In this document: one piece after another, positions 22,760-36,599 of the stretch
Numbering within the stretch: position 1 is the first letter of the stretch
Layout: the number at the start of each line of letters is the position of its first letter
DNA from: Ptiloglossa arizonensis
Taxonomy: Eukaryota > Arthropoda > Insecta > Hymenoptera > Colletidae
Assembly (NCBI RefSeq): GCF_051014685.1
Contig: NW_027478896.1
Span: 62,001 to 126,000, forward strand
Direction of reading: 5' to 3'
DNA length: 64,000 nucleotides
Notes under the pieces: generated by a model
The model's database searches: none
Told to the model about the DNA's origin: nothing
The model's input: only the letters and a program-made list of their open reading frames with translations
Made by a program: the position numbers and the translations under genes

Positions 22760-24568
22760 TTTACCCTAGGCCATTCTGGTTAAGCGTTTGGAGCAGCAGA
22801 ATTGCGAAAAATTTTTTGCCTTCTCAACCATTTCTTGGCTTCAAACTCCCATATCTCGCGAACGGATTGACCTAACCCAAAAATTCCAATTGCATCTGAA
22901 AGTAGAAACTCGCCCGATTACAACGGTATGTGTATTTTTTCCGTAGGCCATTCTGGTTAAGCGTTTGGAGCAGCAGAAGTGCGAAAAATTTGTTGTCTTC
23001 TCAACCATTTCTTAGCTTCAAACTCCCATACCTCGCGAACGGATTGACCTAACCCAAAAATTCCTATTGCTTCTGAAATTCGAAACTCGCCCGATTACAG
23101 CGGTATGTGTATTTTTACCCTAGGCCATTCTGGTTAAGCGTTTGGAGCAGCAGAATTGCGAAAAATTTTTTGCCTTCTCAATCATTTCTTGGCTTCAAAC
23201 TCCTATATCTCGCGAACGGATTGACCTAACCCAAAAATTCCTGTAGCGTCTGAAAATGGAAACTCGCCCGATTACAACGGTATGTGTATTTTTTCCCTAG
23301 GCCATTCTTGTTAAGCGTTTGGAGCAGCAGAATTGCGAAAAATTTTTCGCCTTCTCAACCATTTCTTGGCTTCAAACACCCATACCTCGCGAACGGATTG
23401 ACCTAACCCAAAAATTCCTATTGCTTCTGAAATTCGAAACTCGCCCGATTACAGCGGTATGTGTATTTTTTCCCTAGGCCATTCTTGTTAAGCGTTTGGA
23501 GCAGCAGAATTGCGAAAAATTTTTTGCCATCTCAACCATTTCTTGGCTTCAAACTCCCATATCTCGCGAACGGATTGACCTAACCCAAAAATTCCTATTG
23601 CTGCTGAAAGTCGAAACTCGCCCGATTACAGCGGTATGTGTATTTTTACCCTAGGCCATTCTGGTTAAGCGTTTGGAGCAGCAGAATTGCGAAAAATTTT
23701 TTGCCTTCTCAACCATTTCTTGGCTTCAAACTCCCATATCTCGCGAACGGATTGACCTAACCCAAAAATTCCAATTGCATCTGAAAGTAGAAACTCGCCC
23801 GATTACAACGGTATGTGTATTTTTTCCGTAGGCCATTCTGGTTAAGCGTTTGGAGCAGCAGAAGTGCGAAAAATTTGTTGTCTTCTCAACCATTTCTTAG
23901 CTTCAAACTCCCATATCTCGCGAACGGATTGACCTAACCCAAAAATTCCTATTGCTTCTGAAATTCGAAACTCGCCCGATTACAGCGGTATGTGTATTTT
24001 TACCCTAGGCCATTCTGGTTAAGCGTTTGGAGCAGCAGAAGTGCGAAAAATTTTTTGCCTTCTCAAGCATTTCTTGGCTTCAAACTCCCATATCTCGCGA
24101 ACGGATTGACCTAACTCAAAAATTCCTATTGCGTCTGAAAGTAGAAACTCGCCCGATTACAGCGGTATGTGTATTTTTACCCTAGGCCATTCTTGTTAAG
24201 CGTTTGGAGCAGCAGAACTGCGAAAAATTTTTCGCCTTCTCAACCATTTCTTGGCTTCAAACTCCCATATCTCGCGAACGGATTGACCTAACCCAAAAAT
24301 TCCTGTAGCGTCTGAAAATGGAAACTCGCCCGATTACAACGGTATGTGTATTTTTTCCCTAGGCCATTCTTGTTAAGCGTTTGGAGCAGCAGAATTGCGA
24401 AAAATTTTTCGCCTTCTCAACCATTTCTTGGCTTCAAACTCCCATACCTCGCGAACGGATTGACCTAACCCAAAAATTCCTATTGCTTCTGAAAGTCGAA
24501 ACTCGCCCGATTACAACGGTATGTGTATTTTTTCCCTAGGCCATTCTGGTTAAGCGTTTGGAGCAGCA
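22760..24568 (+). repeat. Block B2
   Basis: This is the second copy of the B block, 14 monomers after B1 and 20 monomers (3540 bp) before B3. It matches B3 from about 23060 to 24568. The stretch between B2 and B3 (24569-26594) is a reshuffled set of monomers also found at 22030-22760 and 28110-29340, including CTGCAG monomers at 25371 and 26256. Confidence 0.83.
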
Positions 24569-26594
24569 GAAGTGCGAAAAATTTGTTGTCCTCTCAACCC
24601 TTTCTTAGCTTCAAACTCCCATATCTCGCGAACGGACTGACCTAACCCAAAAATTCCAATTGCATCTGAAAGTAGAAACTCGCCCGATTACAACGGTATG
24701 TGTATTTTTTCCCTAGGCCATTCTTGTTAAGCGTTTGGAGCAGCAGAATTGCGAAAAATTTTTTGCCCACTCAACCATTTCTTGGCTTCAAACTCCCATA
24801 TCTCGCGAACGGATTGACCTAACCCAAAAATTCCTATTGCTTCTGAAAGTCGAAACTCGCCCGATTACAGCGGTATGTGTATTTTTACCCTAGGCCATTC
24901 TGGTTAAGCGTTTGGAGCAGCAGAATTGCGAAAAATTTTTTGCCTTCTCAACCATTTCTTGGCTTCAAACTCCCATATCTCGCGAACGGATTGACCTAAC
25001 CCAAAAATTCCTATTGCTTCTGAAAGTCGAAACTCGCCCGATTACAGCGGTATGTGTATTTTTACCCTAGGCCATTCTGGTTAAGCGTTTGGAGCCGCAG
25101 AAGTGCGAAAAATTTGTTGTCCTCTCAACCCTTTCTTAGCTTCAAACTCCCATATCTCGCGAACGGATTGACCTATCCCAAAAATTCCTATTGCTTCTGA
25201 AAGTCGAAACTCGCCCGATTACAACGGTATGTGTATTTTTTCCCTAGGCCATTCTGGTTAAGCGTTTGGAGCAGCAGAATTGCGAAAAATTTTTTGCCAT
25301 CTCAACCATTTCTTGGCTTCAAACTCCCATATCTCGCGAACGGATTGACCTAACCCAAAAATTCCTATTGCTGCAGAAAGTCGAAACTCGCCCGATTACT
25401 GCGGTATGTGTATTTTTACCCTAGGCCATTCTGGTTAAGCGTTTGGAGCAGCAGAATTGCGAAAAATTTTTTGCCTTCTCAACCATTTCTTGGCTTCAAA
25501 CTCCCATATCTCGCGAACGGATTGACCTAACCCAAAAATTCCAATTGCATCTGAAAGTAGAAACTCGCCCGATTACAACGGTATGTGTATTTTTTCCGTA
25601 GGCCATTCTGGTTAAGCGTTTGGAGCAGCAGAAGTGCGAACAATTTGTTGTCTTCTCAACCATTTCTTAGCTTCAAACTCCCATATCTCGCGAACGGATT
25701 GACCTAACCCAAAAATTCCTATTGCTCCTGAAATTCGAAACTCGCCCGATTACAGCGGTATGTGTATTTTTACCCTAGGCCATTCTTGTTAAGCGTTTGG
25801 AGCAGCAGAATTGCGAAAAATTTTTTGCCTTCTCAACCATTTCTTGGCTTCAAACTCCCATATCTCGCGAACGGATTGACCTAACCCAAAAATTCCTGTT
25901 TCATCTGAAAGTAGAAACTCGCCCGATTACAACGGTATGTGTATTTTTTCCCTAGGCCATTCTGGTTAAGCGTTTGGAGCAGCAGAATTGCGAAAAATTA
26001 TTTGCCTTCTCAACCATTTCTTGGCTTCAAACTACCATATCTCGCGAACGGATTGACCTAACCCAAAAATTCCAATTGCATCTGAAAGTAGAAACTCGCC
26101 CGATTACAACGGTATTTGTATTTTTTCCCTAGGCCATTCTTGTTAAGCGTTTGGAGCAGCAGAATTGCGAAAAATTTTTTGCCACCTCAACCATTTCTTG
26201 GCTTCAAACTCCCATATCTCGCGAACGGATTGACCTAACCCAAAAATTCCTATTGCTGCAGAAAGTCGAAACTCGCCCGATTACTGCGGTATGTGTATTT
26301 TTACCCTAGGCCATTCTGGTTAAGCGTTTGGAGCAGCAGAATTTCGAAAAATTTGTTGTCTTCTCAACCATTTCTTAGCGTCAAACTCCCATATCTCGCG
26401 AACGGATTGAACTAACCCAAAAATTCCTGTTGCATCTGAAAGTAGAAACTCGCCCGATTACAACGGTATGTGTATTTTTTCCCTAGGCGATTCTGGTTAA
26501 GCGTATGGTGCAGCAGAATTGCGAAAAATTATTTGCCTTCTCAACCATTCCTTGGCTTTAAACTCCCATATCTCGCGAACGGATTGACCTAACC

Positions 26595-28108
26595 CAAAAA
26601 TTCCTGTAGCTTCTGAAATTCGAAACTCGCCCGATTACAGCGGTATGTGTATTTTTACCCTAGGCCATTCTGGTTAAGCGTTTGGAGCAGCAGAATTGCG
26701 AAAAATTTTTTGCCTTCTCAATCATTTCTTGGCTTCAAACTCCTATATCTCGCGAACGGATTGACCTAACCCAAAAATTCCTGTAGCGTCTGAAAATGGA
26801 AACTCGCCCGATTACAACGGTATGTGTATTTTTTCCCTAGGCCATTCTTGTTAAGCGTTTGGAGCAGCAGAATTGCGAAAAATTTTTCGCCTTCTCAACC
26901 ATTTCTTGGCTTCAAACACCCATACCTCGCGAACGGATTGACCTAACCCAAAAATTCCTATTGCTTCTGAAATTCGAAACTCGCCCGATTACAGCGGTAT
27001 GTGTATTTTTTCCCTAGGCCATTCTTGTTAAGCGTTTGGAGCAGCAGAATTGCGAAAAATTTTTTGCCATCTCAACCATTTCTTGGCTTCAAACTCCCAT
27101 ATCTCGCGAACGGATTGACCTAACCCAAAAATTCCTATTGCTGCTGAAAGTCGAAACTCGCCCGATTACAGCGGTATGTGTATTTTTACCCTAGGCCATT
27201 CTGGTTAAGCGTTTGGAGCAGCAGAATTGCGAAAAATTTTTTGCCTTCTCAACCATTTCTTGGCTTCAAACTCCCATATCTCGCGAACGGATTGACCTAA
27301 CCCAAAAATTCCAATTGCATCTGAAAGTAGAAACTCGCCCGATTACAACGGTATGTGTATTTTTTCCGTAGGCCATTCTGGTTAAGCGTTTGGAGCAGCA
27401 GAAGTGCGAAAAATTTGTTGTCTTCTCAACCATTTCTTAGCTTCAAACTCCCATATCTCGCGAACGGATTGACCTAACCCAAAAATTCCTATTGCTTCTG
27501 AAATTCGAAACTCGCCCGATTACAGCGGTATGTGTATTTTTACCCTAGGCCATTCTGGTTAAGCGTTTGGAGCAGCAGAAGTGCGAAAAATTTTTTGCCT
27601 TCTCAAGCATTTCTTGGCTTCAAACTCCCATATCTCGCGAACGGATTGACCTAACTCAAAAATTCCTATTGCGTCTGAAAGTAGAAACTCGCCCGATTAC
27701 AGCGGTATGTGTATTTTTACCCTAGGCCATTCTTGTTAAGCGTTTGGAGCAGCAGAACTGCGAAAAATTTTTCGCCTTCTCAACCATTTCTTGGCTTCAA
27801 ACTCCCATATCTCGCGAACGGATTGACCTAACCCAAAAATTCCTGTAGCGTCTGAAAATGGAAACTCGCCCGATTACAACGGTATGTGTATTTTTTCCCT
27901 AGGCCATTCTTGTTAAGCGTTTGGAGCAGCAGAATTGCGAAAAATTTTTCGCCTTCTCAACCATTTCTTGGCTTCAAACTCCCATACCTCGCGAACGGAT
28001 TGACCTAACCCAAAAATTCCTATTGCTTCTGAAAGTCGAAACTCGCCCGATTACAACGGTATGTGTATTTTTTCCCTAGGCCATTCTGGTTAAGCGTTTG
28101 GAGCAGCA
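26595..28108 (+). repeat. Block B3
   Basis: This third copy of the B block matches 23055-24568 with no indel. It ends in a chimeric monomer near 28100-28130, where GAATTGC and TTTTTTG run into TCCTCTCAACCC. Those states belong to different monomer classes elsewhere. The sequence then continues as the CTATCCC and AAGCCTTTGG block known from 22341-22440 (offset 5841 bp, 33 monomers). Confidence 0.83.
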
Positions 28109-29340
28109 GAATTGCGAAAAATTTTTTGTCCTCTCAACCCTTTCTTAGCTTCAAACTCCCATATCTCGCGAACGGATTGACCTATCCCAAAAATTCCTAT
28201 TGCTTCTGAAAGTCGAAACTCGCCCGATTACAACGGTATGTGTATTTTTTCCCTAGGCCATTCTGGTTAAGCCTTTGGAGCAGCAGAAGTGCGAAAAATT
28301 TGTTGTCCTCTCAACCCTTTCTTAGCTTCAAACTCCCATATCTCGCGAACGGATTGACCTAACCCAAAAATTCCAATTGCATCTGAAAGTAGAAACTCGC
28401 CCGATTACAACGGTATGTGTATTTTTTCCCTAGGCCATTCTTGTTAAGCGTTTGGAGCAGCAGAATTGCGAAAAATTTTTTGCCATCTCAACCATTTCTT
28501 GGCTTCAAACTCCCATATCTCGCGAACGGATTGACCTAACCCAAAAATTCCTATTGCTGCAGAAAGTCGAAACTCGCCCGATTACTGCGGTATGTGTATT
28601 TTTACCCTAGGCCATTCTGGTTAAGCGTTTGGAGCAGCAGAATTGCGAAAAATTTTTTGCCTTCTCAACCATTTCTTGGCTTCAAACTCCCATATCTCGC
28701 GAACGGATTGACCTAACCCAAAAATTCCAATTGCATCTGAAAGTAGAAACTCGCCCGATTACAACGGTATGTGTATTTTTTCCGTAGGCCATTCTGGTTA
28801 AGCGTTTGGAGCAGCAGAAGTGCGAACAATTTGTTGTCTTCTCAACCATTTCTTAGCTTCAAACTCCCATATCTCGCGAACGGATTGACCTAACCCAAAA
28901 ATTCCTATTGCTTCTGAAATTCGAAACTCGCCCGATTACAGCGGTATGTGTATTTTTACCCTAGGCCATTCTTGTTAAGCGTTTGGAGCAGCAGAATTGC
29001 GAAAAATTTTTTGCCTTCTCAACCATTTCTTGGCTTCAAACTCCCATATCTCGCGAACGGATTGACCTAACCCAAAAATTCCTGTTTCATCTGAAAGTAG
29101 AAACTCGCCCGATTACAACGGTATGTGTATTTTTTCCCTAGGCCATTCTGGTTAAGCGTTTGGAGCAGCAGAATTGCGAAAAATTATTTGCCTTCTCAAC
29201 CATTTCTTGGCTTCAAACTCCCATATCTCGCGAACGGATTGACCTAACCCAAAAATTCCTGTTTCATCTGAAAGTAGAAACTCGCCCGATTACAACGGTA
29301 TTTGTATTTTTTCCCTAGGCCATTCTGGTTAAGCGTTTGG
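28109..29340 (+). repeat. Block shared with 22.3-23.0 kb, 25.2-26.1 kb and 31.1-31.8 kb
   Basis: AAGCCTTTGG at 28269 matches 22428. GCGAACAATTTG at 28822 matches 25636 (offset 3186 bp, 18 monomers). 28436-29090 matches 31091-31745 (offset 2655 bp, 15 monomers). Two successive monomers near 29080 and 29260 carry CCTGTTTCATCTG, a local one-monomer duplication. Confidence 0.75.
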
Positions 29341-32300
29341 AGCAGCAGAAGTGCGAAAAATTTGTTGTCTTCTCAACCATTTCTTAGCTTCAAACTCCCA
29401 TATCTCGCGAACGGATTGACCTAACCCAAAAATTCCTGTTGCATCTGAAAGTAGAAACTCGCCCGATTACAACGGTATGTGTATTTTTTCCCTAGGCCAT
29501 TCTGGTTAAGCGTTTGGAGCAGCAGAATTGCGAAAAATTTTTTGCCTTCTCAACCATTTCTTAGCTTCAAACTCCCATATCTCGCGAACGGATTGACCTA
29601 ACCCAAAAATTCCTGTTGCATCTGAAAGTAGAACCTCGCCCGATTACAACGGTATGTGTATTTTTTCCCTAGGCCATTCTGGTTAAGCGTTTGGAGCAGC
29701 AGAATTTCGAAAAATTTGTTGTCTTCTCAACCATTTCTTAGCGTCAAACTCCCATATCTCGCGAACGGATTGACCTAACCCAAAAATTCCTGTTGCATCT
29801 GAAAGTAGAAACTCGCCCGATTACAACGGTATGTGTATTTTTTCCCTAGGCCATTCTGGTTAAGCGTTTGGAGCAGCAGAATTGCGAAAAATTTTTTGCC
29901 TTCTCAACCATTCCTTGGCTTCAAACTCCCAAATCTCGCGAACGGATTGACCTAACTCAAAAATTCCTGTTGCGTCTGAAAGTAGAAACTCGCCCGATTA
30001 CAGCGGTATGTGTATTTTTACCCTAGGCCATTCTTGTTAAGCGTTTGGAGCAGCAGAACTGCGAAAAATTTTTCGCCGTCTCAACCATTTCTTGGCTTCA
30101 AACTCCCATATCTCGCGAACGGATTGACCTAACCCAAAAATTCCTGTAGCGTCTGAAAATGGAAACTCGCCCGATTACAACGGTATGTGTATTTTTTCCC
30201 TAGGCCATTCTTGTTAAGCGTTTGGAGCAGCAGAATTGCGAAAAATTTTTCGCCTTCTCAACCATTTCTTGGCTTCAAACTCCCATACCTCGCGAACGGA
30301 TTGACCTAACCCAAAAATTCCTATTGCTTCTGAAAGTCGAAATTCGCCCGATTACAACGGTATGTGTATTTTTTCCCTAGGCCATTCTGGTTAAGCGTTT
30401 GGAGCAGCAGAAGTGCGAAAAATTTGTTGTCTTCTCAACCATTCCTTGGCTTCAAACTCCCAAATCTCGCGAACGGATTGACCTAACTCAAAAATTCCTG
30501 TTGCGTCTGAAAGTAGAAACTCGCCCGATTACAGCGGTATGTGTATTTTTACCCTAGGCCATTCTTGTTAAGCGTTTGGAGCAGCAGAACTGCGAAAAAT
30601 TTTTCGCCTTCTCAACCATTTCTTGGCTTCAAACTCCCATATCTCGCGAACGGATTGACCTAACCCAAAAATTCCTGTAGCGTCTGAAAATGGAAACTCG
30701 CCCGATTACAACGGTATGTGTATTTTTTCCCTAGGCCATTCTTGTTAAGCGTTTGGAGCAGCAGAATTGCGAAAAATTTTTCGCCTTCTCAACCATTTCT
30801 TGGCTTCAAACTCCCATACCTCGCGAACGGATTGACCTAACCCAAAAATTCCTATTGCTTCTGAAAGTCGAAATTCGCCCGATTACAACGGTATGTGTAT
30901 TTTTTCCCTAGGCCATTCTGGTTAAGCGTTTGGAGCAGCAGAAGTGCGAAAAATTTGTTGTCTTCTCAACCCTTTCTTAGCTTCAAACTCCCATATCTCG
31001 CGAACGGATTGACCTAACCCAAAAATTCCAATTGCATCTGAAAGTAGAAACTCGCCCGATTACAACGGTATGTGTATTTTTTCCCTAGGCCATTCTTGTT
31101 AAGCGTTTGGAGCAGCAGAATTGCGAAAAATTTTTTGCCATCTCAACCATTTCTTGGCTTCAAACTCCCATATCTCGCGAACGGATTGACCTAACCCAAA
31201 AATTCCTATTGCTGCAGAAAGTCGAAACTCGCCCGATTACTGCGGTATGTGTATTTTTACCCTAGGCCATTCTGGTTAAGCGTTTGGAGCAGCAGAATTG
31301 CGAAAAATTTTTTGCCTTCTCAACCATTTCTTGGCTTCAAACTCCCATATCTCGCGAACGGATTGACCTAACCCAAAAATTCCAATTGCATCTGAAAGTA
31401 GAAACTCGCCCGATTACAACGGTATGTGTATTTTTTCCGTAGGCCATTCTGGTTAAGCGTTTGGAGCAGCAGAAGTGCGAAAAATTTGTTGTCTTCTCAA
31501 CCATTTCTTAGCTTCAAACTCCCATATCTCGCGAACGGATTGACCTAACCCAAAAATTCCTATTGCTTCTGAAATTCGAAACTCGCCCGATTACAGCGGT
31601 ATGTGTATTTTTACCCTAGGCCATTCTTGTTAAGCGTTTGGAGCAGCAGAATTGCGAAAAATTTTTTGCCTTCTCAACCATTTCTTGGCTTCAAACTCCC
31701 ATATCTCGCGAACGGATTGACCTAACCCAAAAATTCCTGTTTCATCTGAAAGTAGAAACTCGCCCGATTACAACGGTATGTGTATTTTTTCCCTAGGCCA
31801 TTCTGGTTAAGCGTTTGGAGCAGCAGAATTTCGAAAAATTTGTTGTCTTCTCAACCATTTCTTAGCGTCAAACACCCATATCTCGCGAACGGATTGAACT
31901 AACCCAAAAATTCCTGTTGCATCTGAAAGTAGAAACTCGCCCGATTACAACGGTATGTGTATTTTTTCCCTAGGCGATTCTGGTTAAGCGTATGGAGCAG
32001 CAGAATTGCGAAAAATTATTTGCCTTCTCAACCATTCCTTGGCTTTAAACTCCCATATCTCGCGAACGGATTGACCTAACCCAAAAATTCCTGTAGCGTC
32101 TGAAAGTAGAAACTTGTCCGATTACAACGGTATGTGTATTTTTTCCCTAGGCCATTCTTGTAAAGCGTTTGGAGCAGCAGAATTGCGAAAAATTTTTTGC
32201 CTTCTCAACCATTTCTTGGCTTCAAACTCCCATACCTCGCGAACGGATTGACCTAACCCAAAAATTCCTGTAGCGTCTGAAAGTAGAAACTCGCCCGATA

Positions 32301-33450
32301 ACAACGGTATGTGTATTTTTTCCCTAGGCCATTCTGGTTAAGCGTTTGGAGCAGCAGAATTGCGAAAAATTTTTTGCCTTCTCAACCTTTTCTTGGCTTC
32401 AAACTCCCATATCTCGCGAACGGATTGACCTATCCCAAAAATTCCAATTGCATCTGAAAGTAGAAACTCGCCCGATTACAACGGTATGTGTATTTTTTCC
32501 CTAGGCCATTCTGGTTAAGCGTTTGGAGCAGCAGAAGTGCGAAAAATTTGTTGTCTTCTCAACCATTTCTTAGCTTCAAACTCCCATATCTCGCGAACGG
32601 ATTGACCTAACCCAAAAATTCCTTTTGCATCTGAAAGTAGAAACTCGCCCGATTACAACGGTATGTGTATTTTTTCCCTAGGCCATTCTGGTTAAGCGTT
32701 TGGAGCAGCAGAATTGCGAAAAATTTTTTGCCTTCTCAACCATTTCTTAGCTTCAAACTCCCATATCTCGCGAACGGATTGACCTAACCCAAAAATTCCT
32801 GTTGCATCTGAAAGTAGAACCTCGCCCGATTACAACGGTATGTGTATTTTTTCCCTAGGCCATTCTGGTTAAGCGTTTGGAGCAGCAGAATTTCGAAAAA
32901 TTTGTTGTCTTCTCAACCATTTCTTAGCGTCAAACTCCCATATCTCGCGAACGGATTGACCTAACCCAAAAATTCCTGTTGCATCTGAAAGTAGAAACTC
33001 GCCCGATTACAACGGTATGTGTATTTTTTCCCTAGGCCATTCTGGTTAAGCGTTTGGAGCAGCAGAATTGCGAAAAATTTTTTGCCTTCTCAACCATTCC
33101 TTGGCTTCAAACTCCCAAATCTCGCGAACGGATTGACCTAACTCAAAAATTCCTGTTGCGTCTGAAAGTAGAAACTCGCCCGATTACAGCGGTATGTGTA
33201 TTTTTACCCTAGGCCATTCTTGTTAAGCGTTTGGAGCAGCAGAACTGCGAAAAATTTTTCGCCTTCTCAACCATTTCTTGGCTTCAAACTCCCATATCTC
33301 GCGAACGGATTGACCTAACCCAAAAATTCCTGTAGCGTCTGAAAATGGAAACTCGCCCGATTACAACGGTATGTGTATTTTTTCCCTAGGCCATTCTTGT
33401 TAAGCGTTTGGAGCAGCAGAATTGCGAAAAATTTTTCACCTTCTCAACCA
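29341..33450 (+). repeat. 18-monomer-spaced duplication (3186 bp)
   Basis: 29341-30264 recurs at 32527-33450, anchored by GAATTTCG (29703 and 32889), AGAACCTCGCC (about 29630 and 32816) and CCCAAATC (29928 and 33114). Between the copies lie the 3-monomer duplication at 29899-30960, a CTGCAG block (31091-31745) and a copy of the CCCGATAAC module at 32294. Single-base differences include CCTTTTGC near 32622 and TTTTTCACC near 33433. Confidence 0.8.
29899..30960 (+). repeat. Tandem 3-monomer duplication (2 x 531 bp)
   Basis: CCATTCCTTGG followed by CCCAAATCTCG occurs at 29928 and again at 30459, 531 bp apart. The three-monomer order after it is the same. At the junction (about 30410-30445) TTTGTTGTCTTCTC, a state normally followed by CTTAGC, runs straight into CCATTCCTTGG, so this monomer is chimeric. 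One base near 30076 (CGCCGTC against CGCCTTC) separates the copies. Confidence 0.85.
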
Positions 33451-33680
33451 TGTCTTGGCTTCAAACTCCCATATCTCGCGAACGGATTGACCTAACCCAA
33501 AAATTCCTATTGCTTCTGAAAGTCGAAACTCGCCCGATTACAACGGTATGTGCATTTTTTCCCTAGGCCATTCTGGTTAAGCGTTTGGAGCAGCAGAAGT
33601 GCGAAAAATTTGTTGTCCTCTCAACCCTTTCTTAGCTTCAAACTCCCATATCTCGCGAACGGATTGACCTAACCCAAAAA

Positions 33681-36158
33681 TTCCAATTGCATCTGAAAGT
33701 AGAAACTCGCCCGATTACAACGGTATGTGTATTTTTTCCCTAGGCCACTCTTGTTAAGCGTTTGGAGCAGCAGAATTGCGAAAAATTTTTTGCCTTCTCA
33801 ACCATTTCTTGGCTTCAAACTCCCATATCTCGCGAACGGATTGACCTAACCCAAAAATTCCTATTGCTTCTGAAAGTCGAAACTCGCCCGATTACAGCGG
33901 TATGTGTATTTTTACCCTAGGCCATTCTGGTTAAGCGTTTGGAGCAGCAGAATTGCGAAAAATTTTTTGCCTTCTCAACCATTTCTTGGCTTCAAACTCC
34001 CATATCTCGCGAACGGATTGACCTAACCCAAAAATTCCTATTGCTTCTGAAAGTCGAAACTCGCCCGATTACAACGGTATGTGTATTTTTTCCCTAGGCC
34101 ATTCTTCTTAAGCGTTTGGAGCAGCAGAATTGCGTAAAATTTTTTGCCTTCTCAACCATTTCTTGGCTTCAAACTCCCATATCTCGCGAACGGATTGACC
34201 TAACCCAAAAATTCCTATTGCTTCTGAAAGTCGAAACTCGCCCGATTACAGCGGTATGTGTATTTTTACCCTAGGCCATTCTGGTTAAGCGTTTGGAGCA
34301 GCAGAATTGCGAAAAATTTTTTGCCTTCTCAACCATTTCTTGGCTTCAAACTCCCATATCTCGCGAACGGATTGACCTAACCCAAAAATTCCTATTGCTT
34401 CTGAAAGTCGAAACTCGCCCGATTACAGCGGTATGTGTATTTTTACCCTAGGCCATTCTGGTTAAGCGTTTGGAGCAGCAGAATTGCGAAAAATTTTTTG
34501 CCTTCTCAACCATTTCTTGGCTTCAAACTCCCATATCTCGCGAACGGATTGACCTAACCCAAAAATTCCTATTGCTTCTGAAAGTCGAAATTCGCCCGAT
34601 TACAACGGTATGTGTATTTTTTCCCTAGGCCATTCTGGTTAAGCGTTTGGAGCAGCAGAAGTGCGAAAAATTTGTTGTCTTCTCAACCCTTTCTTAGCTT
34701 CAAACTCCCATATCTCGCGAACGGATTGACCTAACCCAAAAATTCCAATTGCATCTGAAAGTAGAAACTCGCCCGATTACAACGGTATGTGTATTTTTAC
34801 CCTAGGCCATTCTGGTTAAGCGTTTGGAGCAGCAGAATTGCGAAAAATTTTTTGCCTTCTCAACCATTTCTTGGCTTCAAACTCCCATATCTCGCGAACG
34901 GATTGACCTAACCCAAAAATTCCAATTGCATCTGAAAGTAGAAACTCGCCCGATTACAACGGTATGTGTATTTTTTCCCTAGGCCATTCTTGTTAAGCGT
35001 TTGGAGCAGCAGAATTGCGAAAAATTTTTTGCCTTCTCAACCATTTCTTGGCTTCAAACTCCCATATCTCGCGAACGGATTGACCTAACCCAAAAATTCC
35101 TATTGCTTCTGAAAGTCGAAACTCGCCCGATTACAGCGGTATGTGTATTTTTACCCTAGGCCATTCTGGTTAAGCGTTTGGAGCAGCAGAATTGCGAAAA
35201 ATTTTTTGCCTTCTCAACCATTTCTTGGCTTCAAACTCCCATATCTCGCGAACGGATTGACCTAACCCAAAAATTCCTATTGCTTCTGAAAGTCGAAACT
35301 CGCCCGATTACAACGGTATGTGTATTTTTTCCCTAGGCCATTCTTCTTAAGCGTTTGGAGCAGCAGAATTGCGTAAAATTTTTTGCCTTCTCAACCATTT
35401 CTTGGCTTCAAACTCCCATATCTCGCGAACGGATTGACCTAACCCAAAAATTCCTATTGCTTCTGAAAGTCGAAACTCGCCCGATTACAGCGGTATGTGT
35501 ATTTTTACCCTAGGCCATTCTGGTTAAGCGTTTGGAGCAGCAGAATTGCGAAAAATTTTTTGCCTTCTCAACCATTTCTTGGCTTCAAACTCCCATATCT
35601 CGCGAACGGATTGACCTAACCCAAAAATTCCTATTGCTTCTGAAAGTCGAAACTCGCCCGATTACAGCGGTATGTGTATTTTTACCCTAGGCCATTCTGG
35701 TTAAGCGTTTGGAGCAGCAGAATTGCGAAAAATTTTTTGCCTTCTCAACCATTTCTTGGCTTCAAACTCCCATATCTCGCGAACGGATTGACCTAACCCA
35801 AAAATTCCTATTGCTTCTGAAAGTCGAAATTCGCCCGATTACAACGGTATGTGTATTTTTTCCCTAGGCCATTCTGGTTAAGCGTTTGGAGCAGCAGAAG
35901 TGCGAAAAATTTGTTGTCTTCTCAACCCTTTCTTAGCTTCAAACTCCCATATCTCGCGAACGGATTGACCTAACCCAAAAATTCCAATTGCATCTGAAAG
36001 TAGAAACTCGCCCGATTACAACGGTATGTGTATTTTTACCCTAGGCCATTCTGGTTAAGCGTTTGGAGCAGCAGAATTGCGAAAAATTTTTTGCCTTCTC
36101 AACCATTTCTTGGCTTCAAACTCCCATATCTCGCGAACGGATTGACCTAACCCAAAAA
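33681..36158 (+). repeat. Tandem 7-monomer duplication (2 x 1239 bp)
   Basis: TTCTTCTTAAG with GCGTAAAATTTT occurs at 34102 and 35341, exactly 1239 bp apart. Flanking classes match from about 33650 to 34920. The unit includes a chimeric monomer with ACAACGG plus TTTTTACCC, duplicated at about 34782 and 36020. A third partial copy of the marker sits at 37110, 1769 bp on; the offset is 1 bp short because TCTCGCG is reduced to TCCGCG at about 36306. Confidence 0.87.
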
Positions 36159-36599
36159 TTCCTATTGCTTCTGAAAGTCGAAACTCGCCCGATTACAGCG
36201 GTATGTGTATTTTTACCCTAGGCCATTCTGGTTAAGCGTTTGGAGCAGCAGAATTGCGAAAAATTTTTTGCCTTCTCAACCATTTCTTGGCTTCAAACTC
36301 CCATATCCGCGAACGGATTGACCTAACCCAAAAATTCCTATTGCTTCTGAAATTCGAAACTCGCCCGATTACAGCGGTATGTGTATTTTTACCCTAGGCT
36401 ATTCTGGTTAAGCGTTTGGAGCAGCAGAATTGCGAAAAATTTTTTGCCTTCTCAACCATTTCTTGGCTTCAAACTCCCATATCTCGCGAACGGATTGACC
36501 TAACCCAAAAATTCCTATTGCTTCTGAAAGTCGAAACTCGCCCGATTACAACGGTATGTGTTTTTTTTCCGTAGGCCATTCTGGTTAAGCGTTTGGAGC

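Noticed and set aside
32122..32304. Minus-strand open frame of 60 codons
   Set aside because: It is the reverse reading of one monomer and a few bases, opened by local point changes. The same frame is closed in the neighbouring monomers.
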